This document shows, piece by piece, positions 16,880 to 25,541 of a DNA stretch of 64,000 nucleotides. Every line of letters starts with the position of its first letter. The first letter of the stretch is position 1. This DNA comes from Candidatus Acidiferrum typicum (lineage in GTDB: Bacteria; Acidobacteriota; Terriglobia; Acidiferrales; UBA7541): NCBI GenBank assembly GCA_025463055.1, contig JAOAPV010000063.1, forward strand, positions 1 to 64,000. The letters run 5' to 3'. The notes under the pieces are model-generated. The model was not told where the DNA came from. It searched no databases and saw only the letters and a program-made list of their open reading frames with translations. The translations under genes and the position numbers were made by a program.

Positions 16880-17611
16880 ATGTTCGAAGATATGGTGATC
16901 TCGAGTCCAAACCCGCAGAAGACCAATAAGCCATGGACCGTCGTAGTGTCCATGATTGCTCAGACGATCTTCCTGGCAATTCTGATCCTTATTCCTTTGA
17001 TCTATACGGAAGCGCTGCCGAAGACGATGATGGCGACGATGCTCACCGCCCCGCCTCCGCCGCCTCCGCCTCCGCCACCTCCGGTGCAAACCCAGGTGGT
17101 GCACGTGAAGCCGCAAGTCCACTTGATGGACGCTGGCAAACTCGTGCAGCCGAAGGTCATTCCTAAAGATATCAAGATCATTAAAGAAGATGCGCCAGAC
17201 GTGAACGCCGGCATGGCCGGTGGTGTTCCGGGTGGCGTCGCCGGCGGCTCCATGGGCGGCGTCATTGGTGGCGTGATTGGCGGCATGGGTGGAGCACCAC
17301 CGCCGCCGAAGCCGACGGCGACTCGTATTCGCCAGGGCGGAGCCGTGCAAGCGGCAAAGCTCGTGAACAAAGTGCAACCGGTGTATCCACCGCTCGCGCG
17401 CCAGACGCGCATCTCCGGCACGGTGCGATTGCACGCCCTGATCTCCAAGAGCGGCTCAGTAGAGTCGCTGGAAGTTATGTCCGGTCATCCGTTGCTGGTT
17501 CGTGCGGCCATGGATGCAGTGCAGCAGTGGAGGTATCAGCCAACGCTGCTCAACGGCGAACCAGTGGAGGTCGATACCACGATCGACGTCATTTTCTCGC
17601 TTAACCAGTAG
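16880..17611 (+). CDS. TonB family energy-transducing protein
   Basis: A 243-residue protein with one N-terminal membrane anchor (VVSMIAQTIFLAILILIPL, about 22-40), an 11-residue proline run (about 58-68), a Gly-rich linker with repeated GG-V/M units (about 112-140), and a C-terminal TonB domain from about 165 (VYPPLARQTRISGTVRLHALI, ending WRYQPTLLNGEPVEVDTTI). TonB spans the periplasm and passes energy from the ExbB-ExbD proton channel to outer-membrane receptors such as the two Oar proteins here. It is followed by exbB and three exbD genes. GGGAGGAGG lies 8 bases upstream, inside the end of secF. Confidence 0.9.
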   Translation: MFEDMVISSPNPQKTNKPWTVVVSMIAQTIFLAILILIPLIYTEALPKTMMATMLTAPPPPPPPPPPPVQTQVVHVKPQVHLMDAGKLVQPKVIPKDIKIIKEDAPDVNAGMAGGVPGGVAGGSMGGVIGGVIGGMGGAPPPPKPTATRIRQGGAVQAAKLVNKVQPVYPPLARQTRISGTVRLHALISKSGSVESLEVMSGHPLLVRAAMDAVQQWRYQPTLLNGEPVEVDTTIDVIFSLNQ

Positions 17612-17619
17612 TAAGGCGC

Positions 17620-17647
17620 GCTGCTCCGGTCGTGGGGCCGGAGCAGC
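17620..17647 (+). other. Intra-operon hairpin between tonB and exbB
   Basis: GCTGCTCCGG (17620-17629) and CCGGAGCAGC (17638-17647) form a perfect 10-bp stem with an 8-base loop. No T-run follows, so it is more likely an RNA-processing or stability element separating expression of tonB from the more abundant exbBD. Confidence 0.55.
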
Positions 17648-17691
17648 GTTCCGGTGTCAAGAATTCTGCAAACACTTTAAGGAGCAAACGA

Positions 17692-18426
17692 ATGGTAGCT
17701 ACTCTCTATGTTCACGCAATGCTGTTCTTCTTCCAGGCGGGGAACCCAGGCGCGTCCAGTTGGGACCTTCGCTCGATGTGGTCTCAAATGAGCGCCCTGC
17801 CCCGTTCGGTAGTCGTTATCCTGTTCGTTCTATCTATTTATTCCTTTGGCGTGATGATTGACCGCGCGCTTATGTACAGTGCCGCGCGTAAGCAATCGCG
17901 TGTCTTCGTGCAGCAAGTGGCCGGCGCGCTCAAGGACGGCAAACTCGATGAAGCCATCGCGATTGCCGAGCGCAACAAGAAGAGCCATATCGCCAAAGTT
18001 GTGGCGACCGGCCTTTCCGAGTTCCAATCCGCTTCGCAGCAGGTTTCCGAGGCTGACGTAATAGAAGCAGCCAAGCGCGGCCTCGAACGCTCGGTGGCTA
18101 TCGTGCACGCCGAAATGAAGCGCGGCCTCTCAGCTCTGGCTACCATCGGCTCAACAGCGCCATTCGTCGGACTGTTCGGAACCGTGGTCGGCATCTTGAA
18201 CGCCTTCAAGGGCATCGAGCAGAGCAAGGCTACCGGTCTGTCGGCAGTCGCGGGCGGTATCGCGGAAGCGTTGGTAACCACGGCGCTCGGCCTTCTCGTG
18301 GCGGTCCCCGCGGTGTGGGCGTACAACTATTTCACCAATAAAGTCGAAGCGTTCGACGTGGAAATGGACAATTCCTCGATGGAGCTCATCAATTACTTCA
18401 TCCTGCGTCGTGGGGCAAGAAAGTAG
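17692..18426 (+). CDS. exbB: ExbB/TolQ/MotA family proton channel protein
   Basis: A 244-residue membrane protein with helices near residues 37-57, 140-165 and 185-205. The ending contains GSTAPFVGLFGTVVGILNAF and GGIAEALVTTALGLLVAVPAVWAYNYF, the diagnostic MotA/TolQ/ExbB block lining the proton path. It would form the pentameric channel around an ExbD dimer and energise the TonB-like protein encoded upstream. Start ATG 17692 was selected because AAGGAG lies 8 bases upstream; the open frame extends back to 17632. exbD follows after 7 bases. Confidence 0.93.
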   Translation: MVATLYVHAMLFFFQAGNPGASSWDLRSMWSQMSALPRSVVVILFVLSIYSFGVMIDRALMYSAARKQSRVFVQQVAGALKDGKLDEAIAIAERNKKSHIAKVVATGLSEFQSASQQVSEADVIEAAKRGLERSVAIVHAEMKRGLSALATIGSTAPFVGLFGTVVGILNAFKGIEQSKATGLSAVAGGIAEALVTTALGLLVAVPAVWAYNYFTNKVEAFDVEMDNSSMELINYFILRRGARK

Positions 18427-18433
18427 GTAGCCA

Positions 18434-18904
18434 ATGGCTGCACCAGTAACGCACGCACGATACAAGCCGCAAGCTGGGAGTCAGATGTCGACTCCCAACG
18501 TCATCCCCATGGCAGACATCATGCTTGTGCTGTTGATCATCTTCATGGTGGTTACGCCCATGTTGCAGAAGGACCATCCGGTGGACTTGGCGAGGACGAA
18601 CACGGCCAAGGATATGCAGGACGCGGACAAGGATGACTCCATCGTCATCGCCGTGACCCGCGACGGGAACATCTTTCTTCGGACAACGCAGATCCGCAAG
18701 GAAGAGATCACCGCGCAGGTCAAGGACCGCATTGCCAACCGGCTGGACAAAACCGTGTACGTGAAGAGCGACGCGCGTGCCAAGTATGGCGACGTGGTCG
18801 CAGTCGTGGATGAAATCCGCTCGGCAGGTGTCGATCAAGTCGGCCTCTTAACCGAACGGAACGAGAAGAATGCGCCTCCACCTCCTCCGCCGTCGGCGGA
18901 CTAG
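18434..18904 (+). CDS. exbD: ExbD/TolR family protein (1)
   Basis: The 156-residue protein has a short cytoplasmic N-terminus, a single membrane helix with the essential Asp (NVIPMADIMLVLLIIFMV, about residues 22-39) and a periplasmic ExbD fold (VIAVTRDGNIFLR, VYVKSDARAKYGDVVAVVDEIRSAGV). The C-terminus ends in a proline run, unusual for the family. With ExbB it forms the proton-driven motor for TonB. It is the first of three ExbD paralogues in a row; the other two resemble each other more than this one. Confidence 0.92.
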   Translation: MAAPVTHARYKPQAGSQMSTPNVIPMADIMLVLLIIFMVVTPMLQKDHPVDLARTNTAKDMQDADKDDSIVIAVTRDGNIFLRTTQIRKEEITAQVKDRIANRLDKTVYVKSDARAKYGDVVAVVDEIRSAGVDQVGLLTERNEKNAPPPPPPSAD

Positions 18905-18954
18905 GGACGGCACGCAGTAACCATTCGTTTGCAGTCGTTTTTTGCCAGTTCGAC

Positions 18955-18984
18955 GCCGCGCCGCTTCCCACAAAACGGCGCGGC
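18955..18984 (+). other. Hairpin between exbD1 and exbD2
   Basis: GCCGCGCCG (18955-18963) and CGGCGCGGC (18976-18984) form a perfect 9-bp GC stem with a 12-base loop. No T-run follows. Together with the hairpin at 17620 it may set segment-specific mRNA stability inside the operon. Confidence 0.5.
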
Positions 18985-19029
18985 ACGACGGCCCCAATAC
19001 TCGCTAGGGACGGCCGAAGGAGAAGCTCA

Positions 19030-19458
19030 ATGGGAATGCAGGTAGGTGAGAGTAAAGGCGGTGCGATGGCGGAAATGAACGTCGTTCCGCTGATCGACAT
19101 TTTGCTGGTGCTTCTGATCATTTTCATGGTGATCACCCCGCTCACGCCAAAGGGCTTGGATACGCTGGTGCCGCAGCCGAATCCCAATCAGAAGCAGGAC
19201 GTGGAGCTCGAAAACAAGACCGTGGTGGTGCAGGTGTTGACCAACGGCAAGGTGAAGATCAATAACGAAGATTCCACCTGGGATAATCTCGGGCCGCGCA
19301 TTGAACAAATTTTCAAAGACCGCGCCGAGAAAATCGCTTTTGTTAAGGGCGATAGCGATGTGCTGTTTGGCGAAGTCGCGCGCGCAATTGATATCATGCG
19401 CGGCTCCGGCATCGACAAAGTCGGGCTGATTACTGCCAAGCTCGAGGCCGGCCAATAG
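19030..19458 (+). CDS. exbD: ExbD/TolR family protein (2)
   Basis: The 142-residue product starts MGMQVGESKGGAMAEMNVVP, then the membrane helix with essential Asp (LIDILLVLLIIFMVITP) and a periplasmic domain with VVVQVLTNGKVKINNE and VKGDSDVLFGEVARAIDIMRGSGIDKVGLIT. GGAGAAGC precedes ATG 19030. It lies 125 bases after exbD1, with a hairpin in the gap. It is a close paralogue of the next gene and presumably forms mixed or alternative motor complexes with the ExbB upstream. Confidence 0.92.
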   Translation: MGMQVGESKGGAMAEMNVVPLIDILLVLLIIFMVITPLTPKGLDTLVPQPNPNQKQDVELENKTVVVQVLTNGKVKINNEDSTWDNLGPRIEQIFKDRAEKIAFVKGDSDVLFGEVARAIDIMRGSGIDKVGLITAKLEAGQ

Positions 19459-19554
19459 AATTCTTCGGCATCTTTATTGCTGAAGAGACGTTTGTAGCTT
19501 GCTCTCTGGGATGTGAGAGTCCTCCTCGCGGGAATTTTCCGAACGAGGTGGCTC

Positions 19555-19602
19555 ATGGGAATGTCCGTTGGTGGTGCGAATCGCGGAATCTTCGTTGAAT
19601 GA
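19555..19602 (+). CDS. 15-codon leader frame overlapping exbD3 start
   Basis: ATG at 19555 has a good ribosome site (GAGGTG) and encodes MGMSVGGANRGIFVE before TGA at 19600-19602. Its stop overlaps the ATG of exbD3 (19599) as ATGA. The peptide begins like exbD2 (MGMQVG...) and stops exactly where exbD2 continues with EMNVVP. Either it is a coupling leader, or it is the true N-terminus of exbD3 cut off by loss of one base (GAAATG to GAATG). Confidence 0.4.
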   Translation: MGMSVGGANRGIFVE

Positions 19603-19982
19603 ACGTGGTTCCGCTGATTGACGTTCTGCTCGTGCTGCTGGTGATCTTTGTGATCATTCCGCACAAGCAGAAAGGGTTGATGGCCGATTTGCCGCAGCCC
19701 GCGACTCAGGACGTAAGCGATCCGCAGCCCTCGGCAATCGTCATTCAAGTGCTTGCCGATGGATCGCTGCGAATCAATCAGGAGAGGGTTGACTGGGACG
19801 GGCTACGCAGCAGGTTGGAACAGATTTTTGGGTCCAGGGCTAATCGTACGGCTTTCGTTCGAGGGGATGGCGCTCTGGAATTTCAGGTCGTCGCCAGGGT
19901 CATAGACGTTATGCGTGCCGCAGGTGTATCGTCTGTTGGCCTGATGACCCCTGGGCTGGAAAAACTGACGGAAACAGATTAG
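19599..19982 (+). CDS. exbD: ExbD/TolR family protein (3), short N-terminus
   Basis: This 127-residue frame starts directly at MNVVPLIDVLLVLLVIF, keeping the membrane helix and its essential Asp, and continues with a normal periplasmic fold (IVIQVLADGSLRINQ, VRGDGALEFQVVARVIDVMRAAGVSSVGLMT). Compared with exbD2 it lacks the cytoplasmic N-terminal 15 residues, which are encoded in the overlapping leader frame at 19555. No ribosome site precedes ATG 19599, so translation would need coupling to that leader, or the separation is a one-base deletion in the genome or assembly. The retained motor residues suggest a functional protein. Confidence 0.8.
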   Translation: MNVVPLIDVLLVLLVIFVIIPHKQKGLMADLPQPATQDVSDPQPSAIVIQVLADGSLRINQERVDWDGLRSRLEQIFGSRANRTAFVRGDGALEFQVVARVIDVMRAAGVSSVGLMTPGLEKLTETD

Positions 19983-20061
19983 ATTGCCTCTCGCAAGGCG
20001 CACTTGAATTTTAGCGCGGGCACCGGTTAACGGGCCGCGCATCGTGGGGATGGACGCTTCA

Positions 20062-20901
20062 ATGACTCATGCATCGCTTCAAAAACTTGCCCGCCGGGTT
20101 GCCACGCTCGTCGCGCTCCTGGTGGTCGCTGTTGCCGCTTCGGGCTGCAACAAACTGAAGGCGCGAGACCTCCTGAACAAGGGCGTCACCGCGTTCAAGA
20201 ATGGCCAGTCTGACGCGGCCATTGAAGATTTCAAGGAGGCGAAGGAAGCCGATCCCGAGCTGCTGAACGCTCGGCTGTATCTCGCCACCGCCTACGCCAG
20301 CTTGTATATTCCGGGCGCGCCTTCCCAGGAAAACATGGCTCGCGGCAACCAGGCCGTGGCGGAGTTCAAAGAAGTTTTGGATAAGGACCCGATCAATATT
20401 TCGGCAATCGACGGCATCGGCTCCATCTTGTTTCAGATGGGCGGGCAGCCTTTTGATCCCAAGAAATTCGAGGAATCCAAAACGTACCACCAGAAGCATA
20501 TTCAGTTGAAGCCGGATGATCCTGAGCCTTATTACTGGATTGGTGTGATCGACTGGACTTTGGCATTTCGTGGCAACGGCGAAATGCGTATGGACTACAA
20601 CAAGAACAACATCCGGAAGCAAGTTAAGGACACAGAGCCGCTGCCCTCGGCCATCCGCTCTGAATACGCTTCCAAGTATGGCCCGTTAATCGACGAAGGA
20701 ATTACCGACCTGCAAAAAGCGATTTCCATCCGGCCCGATTATGACGATGCTATGGCGTACCTGAACCTACTCTATCGCCGCAAGGCCGACATGGTGGACA
20801 GCAAGGAAGAACGCGAAGCATTGCTCAAGCAAGCCGACGATCTGGTAGATAAGGTTAAGGAAATCAAGCAGAAACGCTCCGAGCAGCCGCAGTCGTCCTA
20901 A
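20062..20901 (+). CDS. TPR-repeat lipoprotein
   Basis: A 279-residue protein with a lipoprotein signal (KLARR, hydrophobic core, lipobox AASGC with Cys at residue 29) followed by tetratricopeptide-like helices: DLLNKGVTAFKNGQSDAAIEDFKEAKEADPELLNARLYLATAY and a further pair near the C-terminus (ITDLQKAISIRPDYDDAMAYLNLLY). Such lipoproteins scaffold envelope complexes. It closes the sec/ton gene run and is followed by a terminator. The start is uncertain: GTG 20044 and ATG 20050 are in frame upstream; 20062 is chosen because the signal peptide begins there. Confidence 0.75.
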   Translation: MTHASLQKLARRVATLVALLVVAVAASGCNKLKARDLLNKGVTAFKNGQSDAAIEDFKEAKEADPELLNARLYLATAYASLYIPGAPSQENMARGNQAVAEFKEVLDKDPINISAIDGIGSILFQMGGQPFDPKKFEESKTYHQKHIQLKPDDPEPYYWIGVIDWTLAFRGNGEMRMDYNKNNIRKQVKDTEPLPSAIRSEYASKYGPLIDEGITDLQKAISIRPDYDDAMAYLNLLYRRKADMVDSKEEREALLKQADDLVDKVKEIKQKRSEQPQSS

Positions 20902-20938
20902 GCCGTTGGCGGCGAGTCTAGTTTTGGATTATTCGACG

Positions 20939-20969
20939 GGGCGTCCGCCAGGGCGCCCTTTTTCTTTTT
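20939..20969 (+). terminator. Rho-independent terminator after the sec/ton cluster
   Basis: GGGCGTCC (20939-20946) pairs with GGGCGCCC (20951-20958), including one G-T pair, around a GCCA loop, followed by T5-C-T5. It closes the transcript ending with the TPR lipoprotein gene. Confidence 0.85.
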
Positions 20970-21009
20970 AGGAACGCTCCAGGATTCGCACCTAATCGTT
21001 CTTCTAGCG

Positions 21010-21015
21010 TAAAAT
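21010..21015 (+). promoter_or_regulatory. -10-like hexamer TAAAAT close to rel start
   Basis: TAAAAT ends 5 bases before ATG 21021; no purine-rich ribosome site lies between. It fits a leaderless or nearly leaderless rel mRNA. Confidence 0.35.
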
Positions 21016-21020
21016 AGAGT

Positions 21021-23234
21021 ATGCCGTCGCCCAGCAACTTGCCTCTCCATTTTCACCGCGACCGCACCGAGCGCGAGCTGGACGCTCGTCTCGAAGAACT
21101 GCTCGAGAAGCTGCGCAAGAACCGCCCCTCCGAGGATCCCTGGATGGTGCGGCGCGCTTACGAGATTGCCGCGGAACGGCACCGCGACCAGCTTCGCAGT
21201 TCTGGCGACCCCTACCTCACACATCTCCTGGAAGTTGCCCATATCCTGGCGGACATGCGTCTGGATGCCATCACACTCACGGCTGCTCTCCTGCATGATG
21301 CCATCGAGGACACAGAGTATCCCGTGTCGCGCATCGAAGAACGCTTTGGCATCGAAGTCGCGCGACTGGTGGAAGGCGTCACCAAAATCGGGCGGCTCAA
21401 TATGATGGCCCCCGAGGCGCGCCAGGCGGAAAGCGTTCGCAAGATGCTTTTGGCGATGGTCAACGATGTTCGCGTCGTGCTGGTCAAGCTCGCCGATCGT
21501 CTTCACAACATGCGCACGCTGGAATATCTGGAACCCGCCAAGCAGCAACGCATCTCTCGCGAAACGCTGGACATTTATGCGCCCATCGCGCACCGGCTGG
21601 GAATGGGCATCGTTCGCGGCGAGCTGGAAGACCTTTCGTTCCGTTTCCTGGAGCCGGAATCTTTCCTCGCGCTGCAAAAGGAAGTGAGCGACAAGGCGCC
21701 CGCGCACAGAAAATTTCTTGAGGAAGTTCAAACCACGATCCGTTCCAAGCTCATTGAAAATGGCATTCCCGCGGAGCTCGAAGCCCGCGTGAAAAGCTTG
21801 TATTCGTTGCACCGCAAAATTGTGCGTCAAGAGCGCGGCCTCGACCAGGTCTACGATCTCCTCGCTGTTCGCGTCATAAGCGATACCGAGCGGAATTGCT
21901 ACGCGGCTCTCGGCGTCGTGCATCACATCTGGCGTCCCGTTCCAGGCCGCTTCAAAGACTACATCGCCATGGCCAGGCCAAATCTGTATCAATCGCTGCA
22001 CACCAGTGTGCTTCACGGCGGACAGGCGTTCGAAGTGCAGATCCGCACGCAGGAAATGCACCGCATCGCGGAAGAGGGCGTCGCCGCGCACTGGAAATAT
22101 AAAGATGGCAAGCCGGACCAGGAAGACGACCAGCGCATCACCTGGATGCGGCAACTGATCGAGTGGTCGCAGGAGTTGGAAGAGCCAGGCGAATTTTTGT
22201 CGACACTGAAAATCGATCTCGCCCCTGTCGAAGTGTACGCTTTCACGCCGAAGGGGCGCGTGCTGGAGCTGCCGCGCGGCGCGACTCCCGTTGATTTTGC
22301 GTACCTGGTGCACACCGAAGTCGGCCATCAATGCGTGGGCGCAAAGGTGAATGGGCAGATGGTGGCGCTGCGGCATGAAATCGTCAGCGGCGATGTAGTC
22401 GAGATTCTCACGCAGAAGGGCCACGGACCCAGCCGCGATTGGCTCAGCTTCGCAAAGTCGACGCACGCTCGCAGCAAAATCCGGCATTGGATCAATCTGC
22501 AAGAGCGTGAGGAGGCAATGGAAGTGGGGCAGCGGCTGCTGGAGAAAGAGTCGCGCCAGTTTGGCCGCAGCCTTAAGAAAATTCCCGAGGAGGATTTGCT
22601 GCGCGTCGCATCCGATTCCGGGCTATCAAAGATTGAAGATCTCTATGCCGCGGTAGGCTTCGGAAAATATTCGGCGCGCCAGGTGCTTACGCGGGTTCTG
22701 GGTGATGCCGCGAAGGGCGCCGAGCCTGCCGCCGAAGACGCCAAGCCCACGCTGGTCAAAACCGTAAAGCGTATGCTCGGATTCGGCGAAGCTCCTCTGA
22801 TCGTCAAAGGGTACGATGATCTGCTCGTGTATCGCGCCAAGTGCTGCAATCCCATTCCCGGCGACGACATTATCGGCTACATCACGCGCGGACGCGGGGT
22901 CGCGGTTCATACTCGTCCGTGCCCTAACGTGCAAAACCTGCTGTATCAAACGGAACGCCGCATTGCCGTCGAGTGGGGTGGTGAGGGGGCCGCGACATTT
23001 CAAGTGCAGCTTCAGATTCGCGCGCGCGATCGCGCCGGCCTCCTGGCCGAAATCACCGCCGTAATCAGCGGGGCCGGCTCCAATATTCACAGCCTGGAAA
23101 GCCGTCCCGACAAGTCGAATGCGCGTATTGATGCCAGCCTGGAAATCGCCGATCGCCGGCAGCTCGAAACCATCCTGGCCAACATTCGCAAAGTCTCTGG
23201 TGTCTACGGAGTGGAACGCGTCTATCAGGTCTGA
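21021..23234 (+). CDS. rel: Bifunctional (p)ppGpp synthetase/hydrolase, Rel/SpoT family
   Basis: The 737-residue long Rel/SpoT homologue makes and degrades the stringent-response alarmone. Order: HD hydrolase domain with HD at about 92-93 (LLHDAIEDTEYP) and LVKLADRLHNMRTL; synthetase domain (VYDLLAVRVISD, then RFKDYIAMARPNLYQSLHT, where the R-X-K-D motif is that of bifunctional enzymes); TGS domain (VYAFTPKGRVLELPRGATPVDFAY); a zinc-finger/CC region (AKCCNPIPGDDIIGYITRGRG) and a C-terminal ACT/RRM domain. All catalytic motifs are present, so both activities are likely. It stands as a single gene between a terminator and the next lipoprotein gene. Confidence 0.95.
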   Translation: MPSPSNLPLHFHRDRTERELDARLEELLEKLRKNRPSEDPWMVRRAYEIAAERHRDQLRSSGDPYLTHLLEVAHILADMRLDAITLTAALLHDAIEDTEYPVSRIEERFGIEVARLVEGVTKIGRLNMMAPEARQAESVRKMLLAMVNDVRVVLVKLADRLHNMRTLEYLEPAKQQRISRETLDIYAPIAHRLGMGIVRGELEDLSFRFLEPESFLALQKEVSDKAPAHRKFLEEVQTTIRSKLIENGIPAELEARVKSLYSLHRKIVRQERGLDQVYDLLAVRVISDTERNCYAALGVVHHIWRPVPGRFKDYIAMARPNLYQSLHTSVLHGGQAFEVQIRTQEMHRIAEEGVAAHWKYKDGKPDQEDDQRITWMRQLIEWSQELEEPGEFLSTLKIDLAPVEVYAFTPKGRVLELPRGATPVDFAYLVHTEVGHQCVGAKVNGQMVALRHEIVSGDVVEILTQKGHGPSRDWLSFAKSTHARSKIRHWINLQEREEAMEVGQRLLEKESRQFGRSLKKIPEEDLLRVASDSGLSKIEDLYAAVGFGKYSARQVLTRVLGDAAKGAEPAAEDAKPTLVKTVKRMLGFGEAPLIVKGYDDLLVYRAKCCNPIPGDDIIGYITRGRGVAVHTRPCPNVQNLLYQTERRIAVEWGGEGAATFQVQLQIRARDRAGLLAEITAVISGAGSNIHSLESRPDKSNARIDASLEIADRRQLETILANIRKVSGVYGVERVYQV

Positions 23235-23374
23235 GCTTCGTTTTTCGATATTCCTACATGCATGCGTGCGCGTTGGTGGCGCGTTTTTCGAATTCCGTTT
23301 ACCTGTCCTTTAGCACAAGTATCCCGGACGGCACACGCGCGCCCGTTCCGCTTGCCGCCCGCTAGAATGGAAAC

Positions 23375-23983
23375 ATGAAGTCCTCTGCCTTGCTTCTCGG
23401 TGTCTGTGTCTTCTTCATAGGCGGCTGCAAACAACATGTTCTGACGGATTACCGCCCGCTTGATCGAGCCGGCATGTGGTCCAGCGGCCTCGAGCAGCTC
23501 AAATCGCTGAATACCGCGGATTCCGAAGTCGCGCAACTAGTTAAGGTAAAGCAAGCCCGGCTTAGCGACGATGCTTGCGTGGCCCTTGTCTCCGCAGCTC
23601 ACGAGCGAAAGCATCCGTTCGCGAGCGGCGATTCGGCCGCCAATCTTGCCGGCGCCGGCTATTCCGAAGCGCAAATTCTTGACATCGCACGAGCCGATCA
23701 GCTCGATGCCATCAGCGGCGATGCTGTCGCTCTCCACCTCATCGGTCTTTCTGACAACTTCGTACAGTTTGTTTTGCAGCGCCGTCTGCAAGGGCAGGCG
23801 ACGCTTGGAACTCCGCAAATCGCGCGCCTCAAAAATACCGGGCTTAGCGAAAAACAGATTTTGGACAAGGTCAAATCGGGCATGACCGACGCGCAGGCCG
23901 ACCGCGAAGTCGCCAACCGCGAAGCCGTACGCAATCATGCCGGCACCGGGTTCGTTCGCGTCCACGGTCGTAAGCCACACTGA
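23375..23983 (+). CDS. Putative lipoprotein of unknown function
   Basis: The 202-residue product has a lipoprotein signal (MKSSALLLGVCVFFIGGC, Cys at 18) and a soluble helical remainder in which two similar units can be seen: VALVSAAHERKHPFASGDSAANLAGAGYSEAQILDIA and LGTPQIARLKNTGLSEKQILDKVKSGMTDAQADREV, both ending in a GxSExQIL helix. I do not recognise a named family. TAGAAT ends 6 bases before ATG 23375 and there is no Shine-Dalgarno site, matching the leaderless layout of the neighbours. Confidence 0.65.
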   Translation: MKSSALLLGVCVFFIGGCKQHVLTDYRPLDRAGMWSSGLEQLKSLNTADSEVAQLVKVKQARLSDDACVALVSAAHERKHPFASGDSAANLAGAGYSEAQILDIARADQLDAISGDAVALHLIGLSDNFVQFVLQRRLQGQATLGTPQIARLKNTGLSEKQILDKVKSGMTDAQADREVANREAVRNHAGTGFVRVHGRKPH

Positions 23984-24056
23984 CCAGCAGCTTGCTTCGC
24001 GAACCTACATCACAACTTTTGCGTGAATCTGTGTCCCTCGCTACAATCGTAGCGCT

Positions 24057-25541
24057 TTGAAAGCGAGCCGCCCACTTCGATTGCCGCTTTGCCTGCTCGC
24101 CGGTGCGGCCTATAGCGTTGCCGGCTGTGCAGTCGCACTAGGCCCTGGCTACACGATCGTTAGTCAGCAAATTACCGTCAACTTCGTCCCGACTCCGCAG
24201 CCCGTGATTCGACTGGAAGGCGTCTATCAGCTCAAGAACGACGGCAATCAGCCTCTTACGTCCCTAGAGCTTCGTCTTCCCGGCCGACGGCGCTTCCATT
24301 TTTCCGATCCCAGCGCCCTGTGGGACAAGACGGCGGTAAACTTCGCTATTTCACCCGACAATCCCCGCAATGTGGTTCTCGCTTTTCCCCAGCCTTGGAC
24401 CGTTTCCTCTCGGCACACTCTCCGATTGTCAGTGGAATACCAGCGCGCCGCATCCAACGAGGTCGCTCTCAGTTTTACGCCAGACGCTTTCTTCCTCCCG
24501 GCCCAAGGTTGGGCCCCCGAACTTCTTCCCGCCCGCGGAATTTTTGCAACGGGAGGCGTGCCGCCGAAGTCGTGGAATTTGGTTGTGCGAGTCCCCGGCG
24601 ATTTTTTGGTGCATAGCAGCGGACAATCGAGCAAACAGCCGACGAAGAATTCTCGCGATGCGCGCGAACGTACTATTCGCATCAGGCAGACACTTAAAGA
24701 CGGCTATCCTTTTGTGATCGCCGGCCGCTACGTCGCTGCTACGCTCACGGCAGGGCAGGAAAACGTGAATCTCTGGACGCGCTCGCCGCAAAATCCCGAA
24801 GGATTGCGCCATCCGAGCGAAGCGTTGGCACGCGCCATTCAATCTTACAACTCCACGTTTGGGGCACGTCCCAAGGATTCTCACCAGCTCTGGCTCGTCG
24901 AATGCCCGGATTTGGCCGGTTGCTTTACCAGCACGACGTCCAATTTCGCCCGGCTCACTTCAGAAGCAGACGAGAAAACTAGCGCCGAAATGGCTTCGCA
25001 GGACACCGCAATGGTGGATCTTACCGGCGGTACTCCGGAAATTGCCGCCGCCGCTCCGTCGCTTGCATCTAGCTGGCTTGGCTACGCCCAAAACCCCGGC
25101 TTTTTCGAACAAACTCCGCCGCTCTCCGCACTGCCGGCATTCGCGGCCTCGCGCGGCCGCGAAGCTGTCGAAGGCCCGCAAGTACGCGCGCAAATCATCC
25201 GCCGATTGCTCCGCGTCATTCCAGTAAACTCCCCGGCGCGGCAGCCGGAAACTGACGATGTTCTCCGGGCGAAGAGTCTTTTATTTTTTTACGGCCTTCA
25301 GGATCGTTACGGCCCGCAAGTCTTCAGCGCCGCGCTCAGCCACATGCTTGATGCACGCCGGGGCGGCGGTTTCGACCTGGACGACCTTATCGCCGCATTC
25401 GAAGAGGAAACGCACAACAACGTTGCCGAATTCGTGCGCCTTTGGATGAAGCGTCCCGGCGTGCCCCAAGAGTTTCGCGCTCGTTACGAAAATTCCGCGG
25501 CATCTGCATCGCCTCATACCTTAAAGGAGAGCACTCAATGA
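24057..25541 (+). CDS. Secreted M1-aminopeptidase-like protein without zinc motif
   Basis: The 494-residue product starts with a probable lipoprotein signal ending VAGC and contains a beta-rich N-terminal half ([35 protein letters not shown]) and a helical C-terminal half ([55 protein letters not shown]). This order, and the final 'W-hydrophobic-RPG-P' segment, recall M1 aminopeptidases, but the HEXXH zinc motif is absent; [15 protein letters not shown] sits where the gluzincin strand is expected. It is probably non-catalytic. TTG 24057 is the likely start, 9 bases after TACAAT. Its stop overlaps ridA (ATGA). Confidence 0.55.
   Translation: MKASRPLRLPLCLLAGAAYSVAGCAVALGPGYTIVSQQITVNFVPTPQPVIRLEGVYQLKNDGNQPLTSLELRLPGRRRFHFSDPSALWDKTAVNFAISPDNPRNVVLAFPQPWTVSSRHTLRLSVEYQRAASNEVALSFTPDAFFLPAQGWAPELLPARGIFATGGVPPKSWNLVVRVPGDFLVHSSGQSSKQPTKNSRDARERTIRIRQTLKDGYPFVIAGRYVAATLTAGQENVNLWTRSPQNPEGLRHPSEALARAIQSYNSTFGARPKDSHQLWLVECPDLAGCFTSTTSNFARLTSEADEKTSAEMASQDTAMVDLTGGTPEIAAAAPSLASSWLGYAQNPGFFEQTPPLSALPAFAASRGREAVEGPQVRAQIIRRLLRVIPVNSPARQPETDDVLRAKSLLFFYGLQDRYGPQVFSAALSHMLDARRGGGFDLDDLIAAFEEETHNNVAEFVRLWMKRPGVPQEFRARYENSAASASPHTLKESTQ

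Noticed and set aside
20898-22502. 534-codon minus-strand open frame
   Set aside because: Antisense shadow of rel, whose plus-strand frame has all domains.
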